Below the pieces are notes generated by a model. That model saw only the letters and a program-made list of their open reading frames with translations. It did not search any database and had not been told where the DNA came from. Positions 41,928 through 49,673 of a DNA stretch of 64,000 nt are shown piece by piece (the first letter of the stretch is position 1; every line of letters begins with the position of its first letter). The position numbers and the translations under genes are program-made. Source of the DNA: Fen-999 sp044220545 (GTDB lineage: Bacteria; Pseudomonadota; Gammaproteobacteria; Burkholderiales; Rhodocyclaceae); assembly GCA_044220545.1 (NCBI GenBank), contig JBGAQX010000001.1:1-64000 (forward strand). Direction: 5' to 3'.

Positions 41928-42776
41928 TCAAATTCCCAGCATCAGCCAGCCGCCCTTGTGCGCGCCTTCGGTATCGCGCGCCGCGCCACGCACATGGCGC
42001 AGCCGGACCAGATCGTCGCCCTCGCCAAAGGCCGCCAGCAGCGCCTTGTGGGCCAGGATATTGACCAGGCGCGGCATGCCGCCGGAATGGCGGAACAAAG
42101 CGCGCCGCGCGGGGCCGGTAAACAGCCGGCCGCCGTGATAGCCGGCGACGCGCAACCGGTGCTCCAGGTAAGCACCAAGCTCCGCGCGCCTCAGGCCCGG
42201 CATGCGGTAGTGGAAGACGATCCGCTGGCGCAACTGCCGCACCGAGGGCAGCGCCAGCTTCTCGTCGAGTTCCGGTTGCCCGAACAACACGATCTGGATC
42301 AGCTTGCGCTTTTCCGTTTCCAGGTTGGAAATCAGCCGCAGGGTTTCCAGCGTAAGGGGCGGCATGGTCTGCGCTTCGTCGATGCACAGCACCGCCGTCT
42401 TGCCTTGCTCGGCCAGTGCCAACAGGCGGCTGTTGATGCGCTTGACGATATGCACGGCATCGTTGCCCTTGCCGCCCTCGGCGCCCGCCACGCCCAGTTC
42501 CTCGGCCACCTCCAGCAACAGGGCCTTGGCATCGAACTGCGGGTTGGGAATGTAGGCCGCCACGCAATCCTCGCCCAGCGTCGCCAGAAACCGCCGGCAG
42601 AGCAGCGTCTTGCCGGTGCCGACTTCGCCGGTGATCTTGACGAAGCCCTCGCCGCCGCGCACCGCCAGCAGCAAGGTGTTCAGGGCCTCCTGATGGGAGG
42701 CCGCCGAATAGATGAACTGGGTATCCGGGGTGATGCTGAAAGGAAGTTCGGTCAGTCCGAAGTGGCCCAGGTACAT
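41928..42776 (-). CDS. mshM: MSHA biogenesis AAA+ ATPase MshM (ExeA-like)
   Basis: 282 residues. The start MYLGHFGLTELPFSITPDTQFIY is typical for ExeA/MshM. Walker A is GEVGTGKTLLCR, Walker B is VLCIDEAQTM, and the sensor region includes LFGQPELDEKL and SGGMPRLVNILAHKALL. Family members help place the secretin through the cell wall. No C-terminal peptidoglycan-binding domain is present, unlike ExeA. Confidence 0.92.
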   Translation of the reverse strand: MYLGHFGLTELPFSITPDTQFIYSAASHQEALNTLLLAVRGGEGFVKITGEVGTGKTLLCRRFLATLGEDCVAAYIPNPQFDAKALLLEVAEELGVAGAEGGKGNDAVHIVKRINSRLLALAEQGKTAVLCIDEAQTMPPLTLETLRLISNLETEKRKLIQIVLFGQPELDEKLALPSVRQLRQRIVFHYRMPGLRRAELGAYLEHRLRVAGYHGGRLFTGPARRALFRHSGGMPRLVNILAHKALLAAFGEGDDLVRLRHVRGAARDTEGAHKGGWLMLGI

Positions 42777-42788
42777 GCCGCGAGCCGC

Positions 42789-44522
42789 TCAGCGATCCCC
42801 GGGCAGGTAGTCGCGCGGGTCGAGGATGCGCATGCGCTCGCCGGTCTGCTCGATGTCCCGCACCCACGGGCGGTCATCGCTGATGACGGTTGGCTTCAAC
42901 AAGATGACCAGCTCCCGTTTGGTACCTGTGCTGGCGCGCTGACCGAACAGCAGGCCCACGCCGGGGATATTGCCCAGGCCGGGCATCTGATTGCGATCCT
43001 GGGTCTGGCTTTGCGTCATCAGCCCGCCGATGGCGACGATGTTGCCGTCGCGAACCCGGACGATGCTGTCGGTTTCGTTGACGCTGCTCGATGCCAGCGG
43101 CAACTTGAACTGGCCCAGCGATTCGCCCAGATCGATCTGCTTGATTTTTTCCTCGACCACGCTGACCGCCGGATGAATGTGCAAGACAATATTGTTGTCC
43201 TCGTCGACCTGCGGCGTGACATCCAGGGAAATGCCCGAGAAATAAGGTTGCAGGGTCAGGCTGGGCGTGCTCACCGAGCCGGTGGTGGTGGAGGTGGTGG
43301 TAGTCGTGATATTGGTGACGAACAGCTCGTCGGTACCAACCTTGAGCACGGCCTTCTGGTTGTTGATGGTGGCGATGCGCGGGCTGGACAGAACGGTGAC
43401 GGTGCCCTGCCCCTCCAGGAAATTGAGCAGCGCGGCGAAATTCGAGGTCTGGAGGGCCAGGCCGATGAAGCCCTTGCCGAGCGACGTGGCGGCCACCGAA
43501 CCAAGCCGGCCGGCGGTGACTGTCGCGGCATCGGTGGTCAGTGCCTGCGCCGCGCCGGCGGCCGATGGCGCCAGGATGCTGCCCGGCGCGGCCACGCCCA
43601 TGGCGGCGCGGCTGTTCGAGCCGCTCCGGAAGGCGGCCCAGTTGATGCCGGCCTGGAACTGCTCGCTGAGCGTGACGTCGAGAATCTTCGCTTCCAGCAT
43701 GACCTGCCGGTCGACCACGGTCTGCGTCGCCCGCAAGTACGCCTCGACCTGGCGGATCTCGCGCGCCATGGCGCTGATGACGATGATGCCCGACTGCGGA
43801 TTGACGACCACCTTGCGCCCGTCGGCATCGCCGATGATCGCGGTCAGCGCGGTGGTCAGATCGCCCCAGAAATCGCTGTGGGTGGTGGTCTGCACGCGAC
43901 TGGTCAAGGCGGTCGCCACAGTGGGCTGCCCCGTGGTCCCGCTGGCCGGCGCCGGCGCCGCGCTGCCCGAGGCGGTGGGGCTGGTCCCCGCGCCGCTACC
44001 GGCAATGCTGCTGGAGGTGACGCGCAGCTCGCTGGCGCCGACACGACGGGAGGCGAGATAGTTGATCTGGAAGACCCGTGTTTGCAGGGCGTTCGACTGA
44101 ATGGCGATGCGGTTGCCGCGCATCGTGTATTCGTAACCGTAGAGTTCGCGAATGGCATCGAGCGCCTCGCGCACCGTCACGTCCTTCAGGCTGAGCGTGA
44201 TCGTGCCGGCCACTTCCGGATTGACGAGCATGTTGTAGCGGGTGCCGGTGACGATGGCCATGAACACCTGCCGGGCCGGCGCATCGACGACGGACAGGTC
44301 GAAGCGCGGTTCGACTTCGGCGATCCTGGGCATCTCCACCGCCAGCGGCGGCATCAGCGCCTTCTCGGCGTTCTCGCGGGAAGCCCGTTCGGCGGCGGCC
44401 TGCTTCATCTCCTCGCCGATGCGGTCATGGACCACTCCCGGACGAAACTGCTGTGGCGCGCAGGCCGACAACAGCAACCCCGCCAGCCCGATCGTCATCG
44501 CCATCAAGGCTCTTGTCATCAT
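42789..44522 (-). CDS. mshL: MSHA secretin MshL
   Basis: 577 residues. A lipoprotein signal (LLLSAC, lipobox Cys21) is followed by a secretin N0 domain (FDLSVVDAPARQVFMAIVTGTRYNMLVNPEV), N1-like domains, a Ser/Thr/Ala/Pro-rich linker, and the secretin barrel with VERSION-like blocks VTVLSSPRIATINNQKAVLKVG, VTPQVDEDNNIVLHIHPAVS, and the C-terminal VPLLFGQRAST-type end. Forms the outer-membrane pore for the pilus. Its start overlaps the mshK stop by 4 bases. Confidence 0.94.
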   Translation of the reverse strand: MMTRALMAMTIGLAGLLLSACAPQQFRPGVVHDRIGEEMKQAAAERASRENAEKALMPPLAVEMPRIAEVEPRFDLSVVDAPARQVFMAIVTGTRYNMLVNPEVAGTITLSLKDVTVREALDAIRELYGYEYTMRGNRIAIQSNALQTRVFQINYLASRRVGASELRVTSSSIAGSGAGTSPTASGSAAPAPASGTTGQPTVATALTSRVQTTTHSDFWGDLTTALTAIIGDADGRKVVVNPQSGIIVISAMAREIRQVEAYLRATQTVVDRQVMLEAKILDVTLSEQFQAGINWAAFRSGSNSRAAMGVAAPGSILAPSAAGAAQALTTDAATVTAGRLGSVAATSLGKGFIGLALQTSNFAALLNFLEGQGTVTVLSSPRIATINNQKAVLKVGTDELFVTNITTTTTSTTTGSVSTPSLTLQPYFSGISLDVTPQVDEDNNIVLHIHPAVSVVEEKIKQIDLGESLGQFKLPLASSSVNETDSIVRVRDGNIVAIGGLMTQSQTQDRNQMPGLGNIPGVGLLFGQRASTGTKRELVILLKPTVISDDRPWVRDIEQTGERMRILDPRDYLPGDR

Positions 44523-44959
44523 CGTTTCGCCTCTTCCCCCGCGCGGCGCTCGCGCTGTTTGCCATGTCCGGACCGCTTGGCCGGCGCCTGTGCCGTCGCC
44601 GTCGGCCGCTTGCCGATGCCCGGCGTCAATTGCAGCGTTTCCCGGCCCGTCGCCGTGGCCAGGTCGACCGAGTCCTCGCCCACCCTGACCAGCCGCGCGT
44701 CGCCGATGTGGCCACCCAGCACCACCAACTCGCCATCGATGATGGCGGCCGGTCGATCCTGGGCGCGCCGGATGATGCTTTGCAGCGTCGCCTTGGCCGG
44801 CCGTGCCGGCGCCGCCGCGCCAGACGGCGTCGCGGTATCGAATCCGGCCGCCGGCCGCGTCGGATCGCCGACCGCCTGGCCCCGCGCCGATAGCGCCGCC
44901 AGCAGCAGCACCAGGCCCAACGGCGCCAGCAACGCTTTGATTGGCGAGTTCATCTTCAT
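44519..44959 (-). CDS. mshK: MSHA biogenesis protein MshK (PilP-like)
   Basis: 146 residues. A signal region (IKALLAPLGLVLLLAALSARGQA) is followed by DPTRPAAGFD, the DPTRP motif typical of MshK/PilP-type proteins, a linker, and a small beta domain (LQSIIRRAQDRPAAIIDGELVVLGG, ARLVRVGEDSVDLATATGRETLQL). It likely contacts the secretin. The start ATG overlaps the mshJ stop (TGATG); the Met two residues later is the alternative. Confidence 0.85.
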   Translation of the reverse strand: MKMNSPIKALLAPLGLVLLLAALSARGQAVGDPTRPAAGFDTATPSGAAAPARPAKATLQSIIRRAQDRPAAIIDGELVVLGGHIGDARLVRVGEDSVDLATATGRETLQLTPGIGKRPTATAQAPAKRSGHGKQRERRAGEEAKR

Positions 44960-45648
44960 CACACCACCAGCCAGGTCGAGTCGAAGCTGAGCGTATAGAC
45001 GGTCAGCGTCAGCTCGCTGCGCGGATAGGCCTTGACGACCAGCGACATCCGCTCCCACAGGACCTTCTGCGGCGACCGTTCCAGCTCGGCGACGTAGGCG
45101 AGCAGATCGGCATAGCCGCCGGCGACCTTGATCTCGATGCCGTGCCGGAAGATGTTGCCGCTATCGGGGGGCGGCGGCGGTTGGCTGGCCGTCTCGGCGC
45201 CGCCGGATTTGGCCGGCCGCCGCTCGATCAGCGGTGCCGGTTCCAGCGTGCGCATGTCGATGAGATCCAGCCCACGATGGCGCGACAGCAGGGCTTGCAG
45301 CAATTGCGGCACCCGCCGCGGCGGCACCAGAATGTCCTCGTAGGCCTTCGCGTCGCGCTCCAGCGTGGTCAACTGGCCCTTGATGTCGGCCAGCGCGCTC
45401 TTCGCGGCCGCATCGGGATCGGTGGCCGCGGACTTCAGCGCCGCGAGTTGCGGCCGCAGCGCGGCGGCATCCTGGCGCTGTTGGGCAATCTGTTTTTTCA
45501 GCAGCGCCGCTCGCGTTCCGGGCGGGTCTACCCACGAGGCAAAACCACCCAGGCCCACCGCCAAGACGACGGCAACGGCAACCATGGCTTGCTCCCGCCG
45601 GTTGAGGGCGGCGTAGCGGGCGGACAGGGCTTGCCAGCGGGCCTTCAT
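44959..45648 (-). CDS. mshJ: MSHA biogenesis protein MshJ (PilO-like)
   Basis: 229 residues. One membrane helix (AMVAVAVVLAVGLGGFASWV, residues ~19-38) is followed by a coiled coil and a ferredoxin-like domain (HGIEIKVAGGYADLLAYVAELERS ... LTLTVYTLSFDSTWLVV). Part of the inner-membrane alignment complex with MshI and MshI2. The start overlaps the previous stop (ATGA). Confidence 0.87.
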   Translation of the reverse strand: MKARWQALSARYAALNRREQAMVAVAVVLAVGLGGFASWVDPPGTRAALLKKQIAQQRQDAAALRPQLAALKSAATDPDAAAKSALADIKGQLTTLERDAKAYEDILVPPRRVPQLLQALLSRHRGLDLIDMRTLEPAPLIERRPAKSGGAETASQPPPPPDSGNIFRHGIEIKVAGGYADLLAYVAELERSPQKVLWERMSLVVKAYPRSELTLTVYTLSFDSTWLVV

Positions 45649-46304
45649 GGCTTGACCTTGGCCGGCGCCAGCGAAAATTCGTGGAAGGGCGGCACCGTCG
45701 CCAGTACCGGCGCTGGCGCCTGGCCCTGGCCCTGGCCCGCCGGCGCGCTGGCCGGCTTGGCGGCGTTGACCTGAAGAGCGGCGAATGACCGGCCAAAAAA
45801 GGCCGTCTCGGAATTCAGGCGCCGGATGAACTCCGGCAGCAGGGTCGGGTCCGTCATCCGGCCGCTGATTTCCATGCCCGCTTCGCCGCTGGCCACCGAA
45901 AACCCGGTCAGCCACAGTCCGGCGGGCGTCTGGCGGGCCAGCGCGGTCAGGTAGTCGGCCAGCCTGGGCGTCTGCGGGCGCATCATCGTCTTCAATTTTT
46001 CCATCGCTTCGCGCCGAAATGCCAGCAGTTCCTTGCTGCCGCTCAGTTCGGCAGCCACCGCCGCATCCGCCTTGAGTCCGGTGCGGCGCGCGCCGGCGGC
46101 GGCGATCTCGTCCTGCAGCGACTTGTTCTCGGCCGCCAGTAGATCCGCCTCCTGCTCCAGGGCGCCCAGCCGGGCACGCTCCCAGATCCCCCAGCCGATC
46201 ACCACGACCGCGATCAGCGCCGCCGCGGCGGCCAGACTGGTCGCTGTCAGCAACTCGCGGCGGCGGAGCAGTGCCGGATCGTAGAGGTTGATCTGCTGGC
46301 TCAC
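45645..46304 (-). CDS. mshI2: PilN-like protein of the MSHA locus (MshI2)
   Basis: 219 residues. The GTG start gives (M)SQQINLYDPALLRRRELLTA, the PilN pattern INLYDP. A membrane helix (AAAAALIAVVVIGWGIW) and a coiled coil follow, then a beta domain (GLWLTGFSVASGEAGMEISGRM). The GTG overlaps the mshI stop (GTGA). The extreme C-terminus is Ala/Gly/Pro-rich. Confidence 0.87.
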   Translation of the reverse strand: MSQQINLYDPALLRRRELLTATSLAAAAALIAVVVIGWGIWERARLGALEQEADLLAAENKSLQDEIAAAGARRTGLKADAAVAAELSGSKELLAFRREAMEKLKTMMRPQTPRLADYLTALARQTPAGLWLTGFSVASGEAGMEISGRMTDPTLLPEFIRRLNSETAFFGRSFAALQVNAAKPASAPAGQGQGQAPAPVLATVPPFHEFSLAPAKVKP

Positions 46305-47263
46305 GCCACGCCCTCCTGGCGCAAGGCCGCGCCTATGGCCAGCAGGGCCTGCGCCTGCCGGGCTGGCGCGGCCACCGCCGGCACCTGCGCGATATCCAGG
46401 CCGGCGGTCAGGTCGAGCGCTTCCACGGGCTGGTAGAGGTTGGCCTTGAGATAGTCGATGAAGCCGGCCGCCCCGGGAATCGGCGCCACCAGCAACTTCG
46501 AAAGCGTAATGGCGTTGTAGTTGCGGTCGAAGTTGTCCATGGATCGCTGCACGTCCAGCAAAACCCGTTCGTACAAGCCGCCGGCGGTGGCGTCGGCCGC
46601 CCGCGCCAGCTCGGTGGCGGTCGCCTCGATATGACGAGTCACGTAGAGTTCGCCGCCATAGGTGAAGGTCAGCCGGCCGCCCAGCTCGTCGAAGGCCAGC
46701 ATGGCCAGCCCCCGGCGCTCCGTTTCGAACAGGGCCGCCACGTTGCGCTGGGCCAGTTCCGGAATGTCGATCGCTTCGAGGGCGATGCCGGCATCCTGAA
46801 ACAATCGCACCGCCGGCGTCAGCACGGCGTGGCTGGCCGCGACCACAAAAACCTGCGCGGCCCGCCCGGGCGCGCCATCGGCGGGAATCGGCAGCACGTC
46901 GATACCCGCCTGGTCCACGGGGAAATCGACCATATCCTTGACCCGCCAACGCAGCGCGTCGGCCATCTCCTCGCGCGGCACGGCGGGCGCATCGGTTTGC
47001 AGGATCTGGTATTGCCCATGGTTCAACAACAGGGTGCAGCGGCCGCGAATCCTGCCGCGCAGACGTTTGAGCGCCATGGCATCGAGACGATCGACGGCGA
47101 ACGATTCCCAACTCCGCACCGCCGGCCGGGCGCCGGCGGCAGGCGGCGATACCTCGGCGATGTCGACCCGCCCAGAGGAGATCCGGACCGAAGTCCAACT
47201 GTCGCCAGCCGCCGCTTTAGCCCGGAACCACGCCATGTGCCCGATTTTCCTAAGAATTCGCAT
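46301..47263 (-). CDS. mshI: MSHA biogenesis protein MshI (PilM-like)
   Basis: 320 residues, cytoplasmic, with the actin-like PilM/GspL fold suggested by LAMLAFDELGGRLTFTYGGELYVTRHI and ERVLLDVQRSMDNFDRNYN. It lacks a membrane helix, consistent with PilM rather than GspL. It heads the I-I2-J-K-L-M-N group. The 122-base AT-richer gap upstream suggests a promoter there, but no clear -35/-10 was found. The start may instead be Met10 (MAWFRAKAAAGD). Confidence 0.85.
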   Translation of the reverse strand: MRILRKIGHMAWFRAKAAAGDSWTSVRISSGRVDIAEVSPPAAGARPAVRSWESFAVDRLDAMALKRLRGRIRGRCTLLLNHGQYQILQTDAPAVPREEMADALRWRVKDMVDFPVDQAGIDVLPIPADGAPGRAAQVFVVAASHAVLTPAVRLFQDAGIALEAIDIPELAQRNVAALFETERRGLAMLAFDELGGRLTFTYGGELYVTRHIEATATELARAADATAGGLYERVLLDVQRSMDNFDRNYNAITLSKLLVAPIPGAAGFIDYLKANLYQPVEALDLTAGLDIAQVPAVAAPARQAQALLAIGAALRQEGVA

Positions 47264-47385
47264 TAAGGATACAGAGTAATCCCTAAATTAGAAAAGGATT
47301 TTCCCGGATTGCGATACAAAACAGCCGTGAATTCGGGATTTCCCCACGCGGGGCTATCGGCCGTCCCATGTGCAAGGACAAACGA

Positions 47386-47838
47386 TCAATTCGTCGCCGT
47401 AACCTGGCGTCGACGCTCGACATAGGCCGGCGAAGCGGCGGCGCCGTTGTTGGGGCATTTTGGCTCGGCCGCCAGGGGCATGTTGCAGGCGACCGCGTCG
47501 ATGCTGTAGACGCGGACGGTTCGGGCTATCCCGGGCGCCGATTCGCCTTCGTTGTACAGCGTGCTGTTGCAGGTGACGGTCACCTGAAACCCGGTGTCGG
47601 CGCTGAGATCGAGAGTCTGGACGACGCCGACGCAAGCCGCCCAGCCCCCCTTGAGCGCCTGATGCAGCCCCCATTCGTTGCCGGCCCGCGCGGCGCTGGT
47701 GGCCCGGGCGGTGAGCGTGTCCTGCGCCGACGACATCTGCTCGACAAAGCCCAACTTGACGATCGCCGCCGCCAGCGAGGCCAGAATGACCAGGATGACA
47801 ATGGCGGCGATGACGCCGAAGCCGGCCTGTCGCCTCAT
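47386..47838 (-). CDS. mshP: MSHA biogenesis protein MshP
   Basis: 150 residues. A pilin-like N-terminus (MRRQAGFGVIAAIVILVILASLAAAIVKLG) lacks the usual Glu+5, as in MshP/PilX-type components. A periplasmic part with four Cys follows (AACVGV, VTCNS, VACN, PKCP). Last gene of the E-to-P group. The start overlaps the mshO stop (ATGA). Confidence 0.85.
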   Translation of the reverse strand: MRRQAGFGVIAAIVILVILASLAAAIVKLGFVEQMSSAQDTLTARATSAARAGNEWGLHQALKGGWAACVGVVQTLDLSADTGFQVTVTCNSTLYNEGESAPGIARTVRVYSIDAVACNMPLAAEPKCPNNGAAASPAYVERRRQVTATN

Positions 47839-48713
47839 GGCACGTTCTCCACGTGGGCGCCATGGGAGAGCGAGACGGTCTCGTTGGCCTCGGTGAGCTC
47901 CAGTTGCAGCCAGACGAAGCCGCTCTGCTGGGTGGCGCCGTGGGATGGGTCATAGACAAACGTGCAACTGCTGACGTGGCTGGCCAGGATGGCGGCGCCG
48001 GCGACGCCCGGGCAGGCGGCCGGATAGGCCGCCGCGAAGGGACGGACGACCCGGTAGAGCGTGCCGGTACCGGTGCCGCCGCTGATGCCGGCACCGTCAC
48101 AGACATAGAAGACGGCCGGATTGCCGCCATTGTTCGGCACCACCACGAAACGACCGCCATCGTAGCCGTTCGGAAATACCGTACCGGCCGTCACCGAGAT
48201 TCGCGCCGTGCCGAAGGCCGCCAGCGGCGACGCGCCAACGGCGGCGATGGCACCCCGATTGACCCCGGCGCCGTAGGCGTCGTTGGGGTTCTGGTTGTCG
48301 ATGACCACCCAGTCACCGATCGCCGGCGTGGTGCTCAGCGGCGACAGCGTGTCGAAGGTGGTGACCGGCTGAGTGATGTCGAGCGGCGCGGCGCACGTCG
48401 CCGAGGGCACACAACCCGGCGCGTTGTCGTTGACGATATCCGGCCCCATGCGATAGCGCCCGCCGGTGCTGCTCGGCAGCAGTTCGAAGCACTGGTCGCT
48501 CGGCCGGCGGATCGAGTTCGGCACCGCCGAGCGCACGTCGCGGCCCATGCGGCGCAGGGCGGTGTCGGCCATGTCGATCAGGCCGGCGCGCCGTCCGGCG
48601 TCGAAATAGCCGTCAACGGTCCGCTTGAGGAATATCGTCACGATGGCGGCGATGATGCCGGTGATCGCGATGACCATGACCAGCTCGACCAGCGTGAAGC
48701 CGCGCGATCTCAT
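47835..48713 (-). CDS. mshO: Minor pseudopilin MshO
   Basis: 292 residues. The prepilin signal MRSRG/FTLVELVMVIAITGIIAAIV is cleavable by PilD after Gly5 and has Glu+5. The next helix IDMADTALRRMGRDVRSAVPNSIR matches MshO/GspJ-like minor pilins. The C-terminal half is beta-rich with several Cys. The start overlaps the mshD stop. Confidence 0.88.
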   Translation of the reverse strand: MRSRGFTLVELVMVIAITGIIAAIVTIFLKRTVDGYFDAGRRAGLIDMADTALRRMGRDVRSAVPNSIRRPSDQCFELLPSSTGGRYRMGPDIVNDNAPGCVPSATCAAPLDITQPVTTFDTLSPLSTTPAIGDWVVIDNQNPNDAYGAGVNRGAIAAVGASPLAAFGTARISVTAGTVFPNGYDGGRFVVVPNNGGNPAVFYVCDGAGISGGTGTGTLYRVVRPFAAAYPAACPGVAGAAILASHVSSCTFVYDPSHGATQQSGFVWLQLELTEANETVSLSHGAHVENVP

Positions 48714-49162
48714 GACGCCCAGTCCGTCCGCCAGCCGACCAGTTGCAGGCTATCGCCGCCGCGGCTGACCGTGACGATGATCCTGGCCGCCGCCGCGACG
48801 CCGCCGAGCGGCGTGGCCGCCACGCTGACGACGACGGAATAGCCGGCCAGCGCCGCGATCGCGTTGCCTTCGATGTCGCAAAGCCCCGTCTGGTTGTAAC
48901 CGTTGTAATCGAAGATGTCGTTGTAGGTGTCGCGTGCGCAGGCCGCCGGCGCGACATTGGCGGCGGCGGTATAGGGCTTGAGCGCGACCTCCTCGAGCAT
49001 CTCCTCGGCGACGGCGAGCATCTGCTTGCGCGGCATCGGGTCGGCGCTGCCGCGCACGGTGGTCGTCACCGCCACCAGCAGCCCGGCCAGGCCGACCGAG
49101 ATGATGACGATGGCGACGATGAGCTCGATCAGGGTCAGCCCCGACTGCCGCCTAGTGGACAT
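48710..49162 (-). CDS. mshD: Minor pseudopilin MshD
   Basis: 150 residues. The prepilin signal MSTRRQSG/LTLIELIVAIVIISVGLAGLL has Leu at +1, seen in GspI/PilV-type minor pilins. MLEEVALKPYTAA and a Cys pair (ACARD, GLCDIEG) follow. The start overlaps mshC by 11 bases; a longer frame from 49198 is unlikely. Confidence 0.87.
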   Translation of the reverse strand: MSTRRQSGLTLIELIVAIVIISVGLAGLLVAVTTTVRGSADPMPRKQMLAVAEEMLEEVALKPYTAAANVAPAACARDTYNDIFDYNGYNQTGLCDIEGNAIAALAGYSVVVSVAATPLGGVAAAARIIVTVSRGGDSLQLVGWRTDWAS

Positions 49163-49670
49163 AGCCGGTCGCCCCCACCAGCGCAATGGCCGACGCATCG
49201 GTCACGGTCACCACATAGTCGGTGATCGCCGTTCCGGCGCCATCGGAGGTGACGGTCCCCGCCGGCTGGAAATAGACCGGCCCGGCCGGCGCGATGCTCA
49301 CGGTGACATTGGCGGGGTCCAGGCTGCGCGCGTAGGCGGCGTTGCCGTCCGGACCGTTGAGCGTGGCGGCGCCGCAGGTCGTGGCGCCATTGGCGCTCGC
49401 GATGTTGAGGGTCACGCTGCTGGCGGTAAAGCTGGCGCAGACGAGCCGGCGGTGGCTGACGGCCGTTTTCTGCGCGTAACGCAAGGCCGCCACCACTTCG
49501 TCGTGGAGCGCCAAGCCGCGAAAGGCGCTGACACCCGTCATTCTCGGCAGGACGACCACGGCGAGAATACCCAGAATGACCATCACGGTGACCAGCTCGA
49601 CGAGGGTAAACCCGGCCGCCGAACGGCGGCCCGCACTGATCGGACGAAGGCGAGCCATCGACGGCGGCAC
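49152..49670 (-). CDS. mshC: Minor pseudopilin MshC (GspH-like)
   Basis: 172 residues. The prepilin signal RRSAAG/FTLVELVTVMVILGILAVVVLPRM is cleavable, preceded by ~20 residues. GspH-like features are ALHDEVVAALRYAQKTAVSHRRLVC and a second Cys further on (GATTCGAATL). It starts 3 bases after mshQ. Confidence 0.87.
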   Translation of the reverse strand: MPPSMARLRPISAGRRSAAGFTLVELVTVMVILGILAVVVLPRMTGVSAFRGLALHDEVVAALRYAQKTAVSHRRLVCASFTASSVTLNIASANGATTCGAATLNGPDGNAAYARSLDPANVTVSIAPAGPVYFQPAGTVTSDGAGTAITDYVVTVTDASAIALVGATGYVH

Positions 49671-49673
49671 CCG

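Noticed and set aside
40623..44990. A 1455-codon open frame on the plus strand opposite mshN-mshK
   Set aside because: It is the antisense shadow of five well-supported minus-strand genes in GC-rich DNA. Composition is His/Arg/Gln-rich without domain patterns.
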